Positions 22,965 through 31,974 are shown, numbered from the stretch's first letter. The stretch: DNA of 37,999 nucleotides from Firmicutes bacterium UBA5559 (GCA_002425705.1 DIMT01000014.1:1-37999); one strand, 5' to 3'. The notes: generated from the sequence alone by a model not told the origin. Made by a program: numbers and translations.

Positions 22965-24779
22965 ATGAAAAGAAAAAAGCGGTTGACCTTTGTTGCAATG
23001 CTCCTGGCTGCTGCCGTCATTGCCATGGCAGGCTGCGGAGGCGGGGCAGGGGAAAAGGCGGATATAGTCATTACCAACGCCGTTGTCCACACTGTTGACC
23101 CGGAAGGAACCATTGCAGAGGCCGTGGCAGTCAAGGGTGAGGAGATCATTTATGTCGGTGATGCTGCGGGTGTTGAAAAGTATATCAATAGCAGCACAAA
23201 GGTTCTGGATATGGAAGGAGGCACTGTGCTGCCGGGGTTGATTGATTGCCACATGCATCCGGCCATGAGCGCAGCCACTTACCTTTATGAAATCAGTCTT
23301 CATGGGGTAACGGCGGATATAGACACCTACATAGAAGTAATCCGTGATTTTGTTGAAGCCCATCCGGATCAGGAAGTGTACTCCGGTGCCGGGTTCATGC
23401 GGTCCGTATTTGACAGCGTTGGCCCCCGGAAAGAGATGCTGGATGAAATTTCGGCGGATAAGCCCCTAATCCTGACTTCCGTTGATGGTCATTCCCGCTG
23501 GGTAAATTCCAAAGCCCTGGAAATTGCGGGTATTACCAAGGATACGCCAAATCCGGAGGGCGGAGTGATACAGCGGGATCCGGCAACGGGTGAGCCTTCC
23601 GGACTGCTCCAGGAGTCGGCGATGGAATTGGTGGCTGACCTTCATCCGGAATACACGAAAGAGGAATACAAAGAGGCGATTCTGTGGCTGCAGGAATGGT
23701 TCAACAGCGTTGGCCTGACCACCATATTTGACGCTATGATACCAATCGATAAGCCGAATTACTACAATGCATACCAGGAGCTTGCCGAGTCGGGGCAGCT
23801 GACCCTGCGAATCCGAGGAGCCTGGTACATGAACCCGGAGATGGGAGCCGACAACTATGAAGAAAACGTCAACAAGGCCATAGAATTGTCCAAAGGATTC
23901 CAGACCCCTTATTTTCAGGTGAACGCTTTTAAATTCTTCGCAGACCAGGTCATAGAAGAAGAAACCGGGTATCTGGCTGAGCCATATCAAAACAGAGATG
24001 ACGGCTGGAGAGGAATCAAAGTCTGGGATGACCAGGAGCTGACCGATCTTTTCGCCAAAATCGACAAAGCCGGGTTCCAGCTGCATATTCACCAGATTGG
24101 CGATGCGGCGGCAGACTATACCCTGACTGCATTAGAAAAAGCGGCAGCGGCTAATGGCGAAAGAGACAGTCGACATACCTTTGCCCATGTTCAGCTTCTT
24201 TCGGATAGGGATGCTGAAAGGATGGCTGCATTAAAGATGAACGCCATCATTGCCCCCTACTGGATGAATATGGACGACTACTACTGGGATCTTTATTACC
24301 CGATGCTGGGCAAAGATAGAGTGAACCAAATGTATCCGGCCAAGTCCCTGATGGAGAGAGGAATCAATACGGGTGTCCACAGTGATTTCTTTGTTACAGA
24401 GCCCGATCCCGGCTGGCTGTTTTATAGTGCCATGACCAGAACGGTTCCCCAGAAAGTCATTGAAATGGGTTATGGAGAATTGGCAAAAGACATCGTGCGG
24501 ACTACGGACATCAATTTCCCGATTACCGAAGGAGTCAATGGGCCGCTGCCACCCTTTGATGAGCGGCTGAGTCTGGATGAAATTATTAAAGCATCAACCT
24601 GGAACGGGGCATATGCCAACTTTATGGAGCAGGAAACCGGAAGCATTGAAGTCGGAAAGAAAGCGGATATGATTGCATTCTCTGACAACCTCCATCAATT
24701 GGACATGGAATCGATTTCAGAAATCACGCCGATTCTTTCTGTGTTTGATGGGAAGATCGTCTTTGACGGAAAAGAATAA
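22965..24779 (+). CDS. Lipoprotein amidohydrolase, amidohydrolase 3 (YtcJ-like) family
   Basis: 604 aa. It has a lipoprotein signal: KRKKR, a hydrophobic stretch, then the lipobox IAMAGC near residue 23, so it is likely exported and lipid-anchored. The mature part is a composite amidohydrolase: DIVITNAVVHTVDPEGTIAEAV, the metal motif LIDCHMHP, HIHQIGDAA, THFAHV-like TFAHVQLL, VHSDFF, and the C-terminal GSIEVGKKADMIAFS. The family hydrolyses exocyclic amide bonds; a lipoprotein version is unusual. ATG 22965 follows AGGAGG; the open frame from 22932 has none. It probably degrades an external amide for the transport genes downstream (inference). Confidence 0.87.
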   Translation: MKRKKRLTFVAMLLAAAVIAMAGCGGGAGEKADIVITNAVVHTVDPEGTIAEAVAVKGEEIIYVGDAAGVEKYINSSTKVLDMEGGTVLPGLIDCHMHPAMSAATYLYEISLHGVTADIDTYIEVIRDFVEAHPDQEVYSGAGFMRSVFDSVGPRKEMLDEISADKPLILTSVDGHSRWVNSKALEIAGITKDTPNPEGGVIQRDPATGEPSGLLQESAMELVADLHPEYTKEEYKEAILWLQEWFNSVGLTTIFDAMIPIDKPNYYNAYQELAESGQLTLRIRGAWYMNPEMGADNYEENVNKAIELSKGFQTPYFQVNAFKFFADQVIEEETGYLAEPYQNRDDGWRGIKVWDDQELTDLFAKIDKAGFQLHIHQIGDAAADYTLTALEKAAAANGERDSRHTFAHVQLLSDRDAERMAALKMNAIIAPYWMNMDDYYWDLYYPMLGKDRVNQMYPAKSLMERGINTGVHSDFFVTEPDPGWLFYSAMTRTVPQKVIEMGYGELAKDIVRTTDINFPITEGVNGPLPPFDERLSLDEIIKASTWNGAYANFMEQETGSIEVGKKADMIAFSDNLHQLDMESISEITPILSVFDGKIVFDGKE

Positions 24780-24811
24780 TCCGTGACGGCGGGAATCTTC
24801 ATGTGTTATAC

Positions 24812-24835
24812 TTTTACCAATCACGTTAGGTAAAA
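24812..24835. promoter_or_regulatory. Inverted repeat at the LuxR gene start, possible operator
   Basis: TTTTACC and GGTAAAA, exact inverses ten bases apart, follow a TATACT box at 24807-24812 and end just before the ribosome binding site. The position suits control by a bound regulator, perhaps the LuxR protein itself. Confidence 0.45.
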
Positions 24836-24846
24836 AGGAGTGCAAT

Positions 24847-25824
24847 TTGATTGGAGATCTAATCGTGCCGATGTACGCTGTGGCTTTCGTGCTTGGGGTC
24901 GTACTGATTAATTTAAATCTCATCACCTACTTGAACCAAAGAATCGAGGAAAATCGGCTATTCCTGATATTAGGATTTCTGATTCTGCTTTATCTGACGC
25001 TTGAGTGGATTCTTATTATTATTTTCCCGGATGAGGAGGCGGTATTTGCTTTCCGTCTCCTCATGCTGGGGGTTAATGTCTGCTATTACCTGTTTATCTT
25101 TTTTTGGCTGTTGCTCCTGTCAGAACTGGCCTCTTATAAATTCCCTCAACGATTTGTATTTATCCTCATTGCCGCTTATGGTACAACGATGGAACTGCTG
25201 GGCGGTTTTTTTGGGGACTTTCGGCCGGAAACGGGCAGTTATGCCATGGATTCTGAAGCGGCTAAGGCCATGATGGTACTCCTGAACCTTTGTTTTGCTA
25301 TCTGGATTATTTATTTGGCATGTCGATATCTGTTAACCAGCCTTCGGTATATGGAAGTGGGAGAGAAAAAAAGAGGGGTGATCCTCATCAGCGGCTTGCT
25401 GGCTCTCTATGAAATATGGATCCTGATCTGGGATTTTAGTTTAGTCATCGGTGGCAATATCGACCCAAGAGAATCAACAAATATTGATCCGATGGTCCTG
25501 ATTTTCATTGTCTACTCCATAGCGGTAATCTGGGTTTTTTACAAGAAAGATCCATTGGGAATATGTACCGCCGCCGGCTCCCTGCCCCTAGACCCGACTT
25601 TCACAGAACGGGATGTGGCGAGCAAAGGGCTGCATTACGGGCTGACGGAACGGGAACTGGAAGTGGCGGCGGCGGTGCTGAATGGTCTGAGTAATCCTGA
25701 AATCGGGAAGCTTTTATTTATTTCTGAAAACACAGTAAAACGGCATCTGAACAATATCTTTCGAAAAACCGGGACAAAGAGCCGATATGAATTGCTTTCG
25801 CTATTTCTGGGGAAAGAAGGATAG
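24847..25824 (+). CDS. Membrane-bound LuxR-family transcriptional regulator
   Basis: 325 aa. Six to seven hydrophobic helices fill residues 1-235 and a GerE-type helix-turn-helix fills about 262-320 (GLTERELEVAAAVLNGLSN, then ISENTVKRHLNNIFRKTG). So a membrane sensor is fused directly to a DNA-binding domain. The start is TTG with AAGGAG six bases upstream. The sensor half is not a family I can name. It is followed 7 bp later by the histidine kinase gene, so both probably belong to one signalling operon. Confidence 0.85.
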   Translation: MIGDLIVPMYAVAFVLGVVLINLNLITYLNQRIEENRLFLILGFLILLYLTLEWILIIIFPDEEAVFAFRLLMLGVNVCYYLFIFFWLLLLSELASYKFPQRFVFILIAAYGTTMELLGGFFGDFRPETGSYAMDSEAAKAMMVLLNLCFAIWIIYLACRYLLTSLRYMEVGEKKRGVILISGLLALYEIWILIWDFSLVIGGNIDPRESTNIDPMVLIFIVYSIAVIWVFYKKDPLGICTAAGSLPLDPTFTERDVASKGLHYGLTERELEVAAAVLNGLSNPEIGKLLFISENTVKRHLNNIFRKTGTKSRYELLSLFLGKEG

Positions 25825-25831
25825 GCCTTTT

Positions 25832-27586
25832 ATGAAAAAAGTGATATTTAAAGTTATTCTATCCATCGTCATCTGCTCGATGATCATTACCCTGTTTGTC
25901 AGTGGAGCAGCCATTACCAAAACCCGGGAGATTCTTCACAAAGAAGTGGAAAAGGAGATTTCCTACGCTGTTCGAAAGTATGCGGTTCAGTTCAGCAAGC
26001 AATTGGAAACCCATGAAAACGTCATCGATTTGGTCAGTTTGTTCACGGAGGAAACTTTTCTTGTGGCTCAATATGAGAACAATCGGATGTCCTTCGAAGA
26101 GAAGGAGCGGTTGCTGGCAACCATCATCAAAAGGACGATGGAGTCCCAGGAGGAGATCAAGAGTCTGTATTTTACCTTTAATCCGGATACAAGCAAAGCC
26201 AACGATGAAGTCTGGTACCTGCGCAACGGATCGGGAGATGCCCAGTATAGGGAGGCTGACAACACCATTGAGGACTGGCTGGTTGACGGGAAAGAAGACA
26301 GTGAGTATTATTTCAGCGCTATCCGGAAGGGCAGCAACTGGAGCGGTGTGGAGTATGACCGGTATCTCAATGATTATTCCCTGACCTATTCCAGAGCCTG
26401 TTACGACAAAAACGGAAACCTGATCGGGGTTGCCGGAACAGATATTTTCACCGATGACATCTTTGATTCGGTGCGGAACATGGAGCTTTTAGAGGGAGGC
26501 TCTGCATTTCTGATGGATGGGGAGTATAACTATCTGGTAGGCAGCAAACCGGAAGAATTATTCCTTGATTTGAAAAAATCCGGCGGCATCAAAATGGTTC
26601 AGCCGGAAATCGATAGCAGCAACAAAAATATCACTTACGCCATCATTGATGGAGAGCGATATCTGACCAGTTATGGAAAAATATCCAACGGGTGGAACCT
26701 AGCTATCATTCAAAGCGAAAAGAGCCTGATGGAACCAGTGGAACAGATCAAACAGATGGTCTATGTCATGGGCCTTCTGGTACTGGTCGCCGTTTTTCTC
26801 TACTTTTTCTATCTTTCCAGAAAATCAGTACTCCCAATCGTGCGGGAATATGAGCAGAAGGATATTATCCTTCTTCACCAATCCAGGCAGGCAAAGCTTG
26901 GGGAGATGGTGGGAAACATTGCCCATCAGTGGAAGCAGCCTTTAAATGTCATGAACATAACCCTGTCGAATCTGAAGGACGATTACAACAGCGGATCCTT
27001 ATCAGAAGAGCTGATGGATCGATACCTTGCGGATATGCGTTCCTATATCATCAGCATGTCGGGAACGGTGGATGATTTCGCTGATTTCCTGAAGCCCGGG
27101 AGGAAAAAAGAAGCCTTTGATCCCTGCAGTGCAGTGGAGACCTCCTTGGGACTTATGGCCGAAAGCCTGCGGATGAACCGGATAGCGGTACGATTTGAGC
27201 GAGCAGAGGGACTTTGCATCTTTGGGTTCCGAAATGAATTTTGTCAGGGGATCTTTAATATTCTGAACAATGCGAGGGATGCCATTGTGGAAGCTTCCAT
27301 GGATATCCGGGAAATTGCCATAAAAATGAAGCGGGTTCAGGATGGGGATCGGGATGTTGTGGTAATCGAAATCGCCAACCGGGGCCCGAATATTCCGGAA
27401 AACCTGATCCCCTTGCTTTTTCAACCTTACTTTACCACGAAAGAACAGGATGGGGGAACGGGCATCGGACTTTACCTGACCAGGCAGATCATCGAGATGC
27501 ATTTTAACGGAAGGATCGAAATGTTCAATACCATTGATGGGGTCTGTTGCAGAATAACCATTCCAGGAGGTTCTGAAAATGAATGA
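25832..27586 (+). CDS. Sensor histidine kinase with extracellular Cache domain
   Basis: 584 aa. Transmembrane helix 1 is at about 5-27 and helix 2 at about 312-332. Between them is a dCache-type sensor domain (ending region YDKNGNLIGVAGTDIF). There is no clear HAMP domain. The phosphoacceptor is His365 in NIAHQWKQPLN, the H-Q-W-x-Q-P variant. The ATPase part shows NILNNARDAI (N box) and GGTGIGLYLTRQII (G box). ATG 25832 is chosen because helix 1 follows at once. The gene overlaps the response regulator by 8 bp. Cache domains usually bind small extracellular ligands such as amino acids or carboxylates. Confidence 0.9.
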   Translation: MKKVIFKVILSIVICSMIITLFVSGAAITKTREILHKEVEKEISYAVRKYAVQFSKQLETHENVIDLVSLFTEETFLVAQYENNRMSFEEKERLLATIIKRTMESQEEIKSLYFTFNPDTSKANDEVWYLRNGSGDAQYREADNTIEDWLVDGKEDSEYYFSAIRKGSNWSGVEYDRYLNDYSLTYSRACYDKNGNLIGVAGTDIFTDDIFDSVRNMELLEGGSAFLMDGEYNYLVGSKPEELFLDLKKSGGIKMVQPEIDSSNKNITYAIIDGERYLTSYGKISNGWNLAIIQSEKSLMEPVEQIKQMVYVMGLLVLVAVFLYFFYLSRKSVLPIVREYEQKDIILLHQSRQAKLGEMVGNIAHQWKQPLNVMNITLSNLKDDYNSGSLSEELMDRYLADMRSYIISMSGTVDDFADFLKPGRKKEAFDPCSAVETSLGLMAESLRMNRIAVRFERAEGLCIFGFRNEFCQGIFNILNNARDAIVEASMDIREIAIKMKRVQDGDRDVVVIEIANRGPNIPENLIPLLFQPYFTTKEQDGGTGIGLYLTRQIIEMHFNGRIEMFNTIDGVCCRITIPGGSENE

Positions 27587-28337
27587 ATTAATCGGAAAAA
27601 GGCTGCTTTATGTGGAGGACGACGAGGCGACCAGAGACGTCATGGCTAGATTCCTCCGAAATCGGGCAGGTAAAATTTATCTGGCGGCCTCCGGAGAGGA
27701 AGGAATCGAAAAAAGTCGTGAGATCCGGCCCCATATCGTGATTGCGGATCTTATCATGCCGGGGATATCCGGTCTGGAGATGATCAAAGCCATCAAAGAA
27801 GATCAGAAAGATTGTCGGGTGCTCATTACCTCTACCATCAGCGAGGTGAATACCGTTATCAACGCGATGGACATCGGCATCGATTATTATATTATTAAGC
27901 CTATCGATACGGAAGAACTGGTCATCAAGCTGGAGAAGATGGCTCGGACCATTGATGAAAGCCACAAAGGTCATAAAAATTGTCTGATGATGGATCAGCA
28001 AAGCCGATTGGGGGTCATTGAAGAAGGTATCCGGAGGGAGTTTATCCGTATCATGAAAAGCAGGCTCGGGAAAGGGCCCCAGGACATGAAACTCCTTTTT
28101 TTTGAAGATACGATGGAAATTATCGTGGTTGATGCTTATACCTCCATGGAAAAAACCATCGCCGAAAACAGAAAGAACCAAACAGTTGTGGAGCAGTACC
28201 GAAAAGTTTACTATGAATCCATCGCCAAAGAGCTGGAAGAAAGCATCGGTATCGTTTTGGGTGCTTCCGCCCGCCTTCTTTCCGTGCGAGCCGATAGTCA
28301 GAAAAAAATGGATAAAATATTGTTGACAATATTCTGA
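27579..28337 (+). CDS. Response regulator with REC domain and DUF2294 (MpsC-like) C-terminus
   Basis: 252 aa. The REC domain (1-125) has the acidic pair in VEDDEA, phospho-Asp57 (VIADLIMPG), T86 and K107 (IIKPID). There is no DNA-binding domain. Residues about 145-250 instead resemble DUF2294, the MpsC family of the Na+-translocating/membrane-potential system (RLGKGPQDMKLLFFEDTMEI and a C-terminal VRADSQKKMDKILLTIF). The output is therefore not classical transcription control. It overlaps its kinase gene, so they form a pair. The domain call rests on recall of the family, not on a search. Confidence 0.8.
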   Translation: MNELIGKRLLYVEDDEATRDVMARFLRNRAGKIYLAASGEEGIEKSREIRPHIVIADLIMPGISGLEMIKAIKEDQKDCRVLITSTISEVNTVINAMDIGIDYYIIKPIDTEELVIKLEKMARTIDESHKGHKNCLMMDQQSRLGVIEEGIRREFIRIMKSRLGKGPQDMKLLFFEDTMEIIVVDAYTSMEKTIAENRKNQTVVEQYRKVYYESIAKELEESIGIVLGASARLLSVRADSQKKMDKILLTIF

Positions 28338-28350
28338 ATAATGTGATAAG
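28323..28350 (+). promoter_or_regulatory. Possible promoter ahead of the saccharopine dehydrogenase-like gene
   Basis: TTGACA (28323-28328), 16 bases, GATAAG with an upstream TG. It lies at the end of the response regulator gene. Confidence 0.4.
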
Positions 28351-28358
28351 GTTGGAGT

Positions 28359-28442
28359 ATGGATCGGGCAAATCTGGAAGAGGTGCCTGGTTTAGATAAA
28401 AGTATTGATTGTTGCCGCGATAGAATGAGAGTCCAGGACTAG
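28359..28442 (+). CDS. Putative 27-aa leader ORF
   Basis: ATG at 28359 preceded by AAGGTTGGAG; 27 codons including adjacent Cys codons (KSIDCCRDRM), stop TAG ten bases before a strong terminator. It could be a leader peptide controlling the downstream genes or a chance frame. If the promoter at 28323 is used, the start would be almost leaderless. Confidence 0.3.
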   Translation: MDRANLEEVPGLDKSIDCCRDRMRVQD

Positions 28443-28451
28443 CTTTCTTTT

Positions 28452-28498
28452 GAGCCAACACATTGCACTGAAAAGTGCATTGTGGGGCTCTTTTTTTT
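28452..28498 (+). terminator. Terminator upstream of the saccharopine dehydrogenase-like gene
   Basis: A 15-bp interrupted stem (GAGCC/GGCTC, CACA/TGTG, TGCACT/AGTGCA, loop GAAA) followed by eight T. It ends the signalling operon or attenuates the next genes. A second hairpin without T run, GCAGACAG/CTGTCTGC, follows at 28541-28562 and can compete with CTGCT/AGCAG at 28524-28544. Confidence 0.85.
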
Positions 28499-28585
28499 GT
28501 TCGCGGCCCAATTGATTCACAAACTGCTGAGTAAGATTTAGCAGACAGAATAAACTGTCTGCCGCCAAAAGCAAGGAGGAAAAGT

Positions 28586-30010
28586 ATGAGAATGTTATTA
28601 GTAGGAGCAGGAGCAGTGGGGGAATCCATCCTTCGGATTCTGGAAGTCCGGGACAGGAAGCGGGAGTGGCTGGAGCATGTGGTGGTTGCGGATTACAACA
28701 TCGAAAGAGCCAGAACCGTATGCAATAATCTGATGGACAGCGAGCGCTATACACCGGAATGCGTGGATGCCCACAAGCAGCAGGATCTGATGGACCTGAT
28801 CAAGAACCACAACTGTGACTTTGTTATGGATGCTGCAGCCCCCTTCGTCTCCAATAAAATCTTTGATGCTGCTTTTCAAACGGGAGCAAAATATGCCAAT
28901 ATGGGAACCTGGTCGGTGCCCTTTGATCCCCCCCAGTATGGAATCGGGCTGGAGAATTGCTATAAGGAACCAATGACAAAATACAACTTTGACCGTCACG
29001 AAGCGTGGGCGGAAAGAGGGAACATGGCTTGTATCTGCCTTGGAATTGACCCGGGTGTTGTCAACGTCTTCGCAAAATTTGCGGCCGAGTATCTTTTTGA
29101 TGAGCTCTATGAGGTTCACGTAAAGGATGGAGGGAATCTGACGATCCCCGGGGCCGGAGAGGACAACATTGCCTTCGGCTTCAATGTTTGGACGGTATTG
29201 GATGAATGTATGAACCCCAACGTTGAGTGGAACAAGGATTATGGATTCATTGTAGACAGGCCCTTTGCCGGAGAAGAGGTATTTGAAATGCCGGCGGGAG
29301 TCGGGGCAAATACTCTGGTAAAAATCGAGCATGAGGAAACGGTTACCATTCCAAGGTATCTTGAAAAATACGGTCTTCGGCGATGTACCTATAAAATCGC
29401 TCTTGACGATAACCTGGTAAAGGCATTGAAAGTCATCAACGCCCTGGGATTAAGAAGCCTCCAGCAAGTTGAGGTAGATGGCGTGAAAGTGATCCCCAGA
29501 GACGTAGTTGCTGCCTGTGCACCCCAGCCGACCGACCTTGGGGAAGAAATGATCGGAAAAATGTGCGTGGGAATCCATTGCAAAGGACTGAAAGATGGGA
29601 AAACAAGAGAAGTATTTATGTATCAGCCCTTTGACAATCAGATTGCCATGGAGAACTGGAACATGCAGGTAGTCGTGGCTCAGACAGGATTTGGCGCCGC
29701 AGTGGGAATTGAGCTGATCGGCCGGGGAATCTGGAAAGATGCCGGCGTATTTTCGCCGGAATACTTCGATCCCATCCCTTATCTTCAGATTATGGATGAA
29801 GCCGGATTTGAATACGGAATCGTTGAAATGGATTCGGAATACAAAACGGTCAATGATAAGAAAATCATGGCACAGGTTTTCAAAGATGCTGCCAAATCTC
29901 AAAAGGAAAAGGAGGACAAGAAGAAAAGACGAGCAGATATTGCGAAAACCAATGGATTTGACAATCGCTCCGCTAAAAACGTGGAATTGCTGTGCAGGGA
30001 GCCTGAGTAA
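28586..30010 (+). CDS. Saccharopine dehydrogenase-like oxidoreductase
   Basis: 474 aa. The N-terminal Rossmann motif LLVGAGAVGES (4-14) and the following VVADYNIERA strand fit an NAD(P)-dependent saccharopine or carboxynorspermidine dehydrogenase-type enzyme. A large C-terminal substrate domain contains CLGIDPGVVNVFAKF and MPAGVGANTLVKIEHEE. The tail (about 430-474) is Lys-rich. AAGGAGG precedes the ATG. It lies 11 bp before an APC permease, so the pair likely imports and processes one amino acid or amine; which one is not clear. Confidence 0.8.
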   Translation: MRMLLVGAGAVGESILRILEVRDRKREWLEHVVVADYNIERARTVCNNLMDSERYTPECVDAHKQQDLMDLIKNHNCDFVMDAAAPFVSNKIFDAAFQTGAKYANMGTWSVPFDPPQYGIGLENCYKEPMTKYNFDRHEAWAERGNMACICLGIDPGVVNVFAKFAAEYLFDELYEVHVKDGGNLTIPGAGEDNIAFGFNVWTVLDECMNPNVEWNKDYGFIVDRPFAGEEVFEMPAGVGANTLVKIEHEETVTIPRYLEKYGLRRCTYKIALDDNLVKALKVINALGLRSLQQVEVDGVKVIPRDVVAACAPQPTDLGEEMIGKMCVGIHCKGLKDGKTREVFMYQPFDNQIAMENWNMQVVVAQTGFGAAVGIELIGRGIWKDAGVFSPEYFDPIPYLQIMDEAGFEYGIVEMDSEYKTVNDKKIMAQVFKDAAKSQKEKEDKKKRRADIAKTNGFDNRSAKNVELLCREPE

Positions 30011-30021
30011 GGAGATGTATA

Positions 30022-31674
30022 ATGGTTGAAAAACATGTTCATGGTGTGGCTGGCCTTAAAAAATACAAGCTTGGTACGCCGGGTGTCGTTTTTATGATTT
30101 ACTGTCTGGTGGCGGCTGGTGCTTTTGGGATTGAAGAGATGATTCCCATCAGCGGCCCAGGGCTGACCTTATTGATGCTGGTTCTTTTTCCTATATTTTG
30201 GGCCCTGCCTATCAGTGAAATGGTTGCTGAATTAGGATCCGTGCTCCCATCGGAAGGTGGGGCCTATGTTTGGGCAAAAGAAGGACTTGGCGAATTCTGG
30301 GGATGGCAGGTAGGCTTTTGGGGGACAATCGGTACCTGGCTTCAGCAGGCCATGTATGTGGTGCTGGTGGCCGGTTATCTGGAAAAATTCGTTCCACTCA
30401 GCCCCGGTGCGGAGATGGCGGTCAAACTGACGATGATCGGTGTTTTTACGGTGGTAAACCTTTTTGGAATCAAAGAGGTAGCCAACGTCAGCACGGTGCT
30501 TTCCATTGCCGTCATAACAGGCTTTTTAATTGTGACCATCGTTGGTTTGGCACATTGGCAGTACAACCCCATCATGCCCTTTTCTCCGGAGGAAAGCAGC
30601 CTTACTGACAGCATTGGTGGCTCCATATGCATTGCGATTTGGATGTACTGTGGATATGAAACCATGGCCAATGTAGCCGGAGAAGTGGAAAACCCCCAAG
30701 TAATTCCGAAAGGCCTTTTGATCGCCATGCCGATTATTGCCTTAAGTTACTTTCTGCCGACGCTGGCCGGTCTGGCTTCTGTGGGTCAGTGGGAAAGCTG
30801 GGCGACGGACGGAGCAGATGCCGTGGGTTATATGGACGTTCTGATCGACCACCTTGGACCGGTCTTCGGTCTGGCATTCCTTGTTGTTGCGATTCTTTCC
30901 CAGTGTTCGATCTTCAATGCCTATATTGCATCCGGGTCAAGAGGGTTCTTTGTTATGGCCGATGATTATCTGTTCCCCCGGTTTATGGTCAGAGTCAGCA
31001 GAAAAAGAGGGGTGCCGGCAGTCAGCATTCTGGTGATGGCTTTCTTTACCATCCTTCTCTGCCAGTGGGATTTTACCACCCTGGTTATGGCAACGACACC
31101 GCTGATGCTTTATCTCTACATGGCCATTGCCATCGCCGTGAGGCGGCTGCGCCATAAATATCCCATTGAGGACAGAAAAGAAAAGGGATTGTTCATCATG
31201 CACGGGGGACGGGTCGGGCTTAATGTGATGACTGCCTTGCCCTTCCTGATATCGGTCATAGCATTATATGTGAATGGTACTGAGTATTTTATTTCGGGAT
31301 TCCTCATGCTGATGATCAGCCTCGCTGGTTATTTGATTTGTAAATGGGCTTATGGAGGACTTTATCGTGTCGATCCAATTATGTATCCTTTGAATCCAAG
31401 AACAAGACTGGCAAAAGGTGATGTCATCCATATCAGCAGATATTTCATTTTCTGTGGAATAGCGGCGCTTCTGGGATCGGTACTCCTCCGGTTCTATGAA
31501 GGGGAGTGGGGCCCCGAATACTACCTTGAAGAATATGGAACCGGATTTTTCAGCGATTTCAACGGCATGCTGGAACTCTGCCGAAACGGGGGTATTGCTT
31601 TCATTCTTGCTGGAACGGCCGTCTGCATCATCGGACGGGTGTTGGAGAAAAAGAAACTTGCCAATCAGTACTGA
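30022..31674 (+). CDS. APC superfamily amino acid permease
   Basis: 550 aa with about 12-14 hydrophobic helices. It opens with the APC-type first helix (TPGVVFMIYCLVAAGAFGIEEM) and the SEMVAELGSVLPSEGGAYVWAKEGLG block typical of amino acid/polyamine antiporters. The family moves amino acids by proton symport or exchange. It is cotranscribed with the saccharopine dehydrogenase-like gene 11 bp upstream and followed by a terminator. Confidence 0.88.
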   Translation: MVEKHVHGVAGLKKYKLGTPGVVFMIYCLVAAGAFGIEEMIPISGPGLTLLMLVLFPIFWALPISEMVAELGSVLPSEGGAYVWAKEGLGEFWGWQVGFWGTIGTWLQQAMYVVLVAGYLEKFVPLSPGAEMAVKLTMIGVFTVVNLFGIKEVANVSTVLSIAVITGFLIVTIVGLAHWQYNPIMPFSPEESSLTDSIGGSICIAIWMYCGYETMANVAGEVENPQVIPKGLLIAMPIIALSYFLPTLAGLASVGQWESWATDGADAVGYMDVLIDHLGPVFGLAFLVVAILSQCSIFNAYIASGSRGFFVMADDYLFPRFMVRVSRKRGVPAVSILVMAFFTILLCQWDFTTLVMATTPLMLYLYMAIAIAVRRLRHKYPIEDRKEKGLFIMHGGRVGLNVMTALPFLISVIALYVNGTEYFISGFLMLMISLAGYLICKWAYGGLYRVDPIMYPLNPRTRLAKGDVIHISRYFIFCGIAALLGSVLLRFYEGEWGPEYYLEEYGTGFFSDFNGMLELCRNGGIAFILAGTAVCIIGRVLEKKKLANQY

Positions 31675-31719
31675 CGGATAGACAGGAACCTTTCTGAATG
31701 ATTAATCAGATTTGAAGAC

Positions 31720-31755
31720 AGCCCAATGACCCAAGGTCGGCGGGCTTGTTTTTTT
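31720..31755 (+). terminator. Terminator after the permease gene
   Basis: AGCCC/GGGCT outer stem and GACC/GGTC inner stem, then TTGTTTTTTT. Confidence 0.75.
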
Positions 31756-31974
31756 AGGAGAAAATGTCGCAATATGGTATCGTAGTAAACGGCTTTTTCG
31801 TTGTAAGTTGGATGTTATAGGCTTATGATGGAAAAAAGGGGGCAACAATCGCCGGTTGAACCCGGCGTGAACATCTTGTATAATTAGACTACTTAGATTC
31901 TGCCTGAAAGACTTTTCAACAACCGATAATTCCAAGAGAAGATAGAGTGGTAATGAGAAAAGGAGGATTCAAGG
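31756..31974. other. Intergenic region before katG
   Basis: No gene I can support. An 18-codon frame at 31764 (after AGGAG) is probably chance. The katG promoter and a short inverted repeat lie in the second half. No PerR-type box is visible. Confidence 0.4.
31851..31884 (+). promoter_or_regulatory. katG promoter with -35 inside an inverted repeat
   Basis: TTGAAC (31856-31861), 17 bases, TATAAT (31879-31884). GCCGG and CCGGC flank the -35 hexamer exactly. The leader to the ATG is about 85 bases. Confidence 0.65.

Noticed and set aside
28340..28451. Lysine riboswitch or T-box before the saccharopine dehydrogenase-like gene
   Set aside because: AGAGGTGC and AGTAT recall the start of the lysine element, and GCCGCG recalls the T-box, but the remaining conserved segments and overall length are missing.
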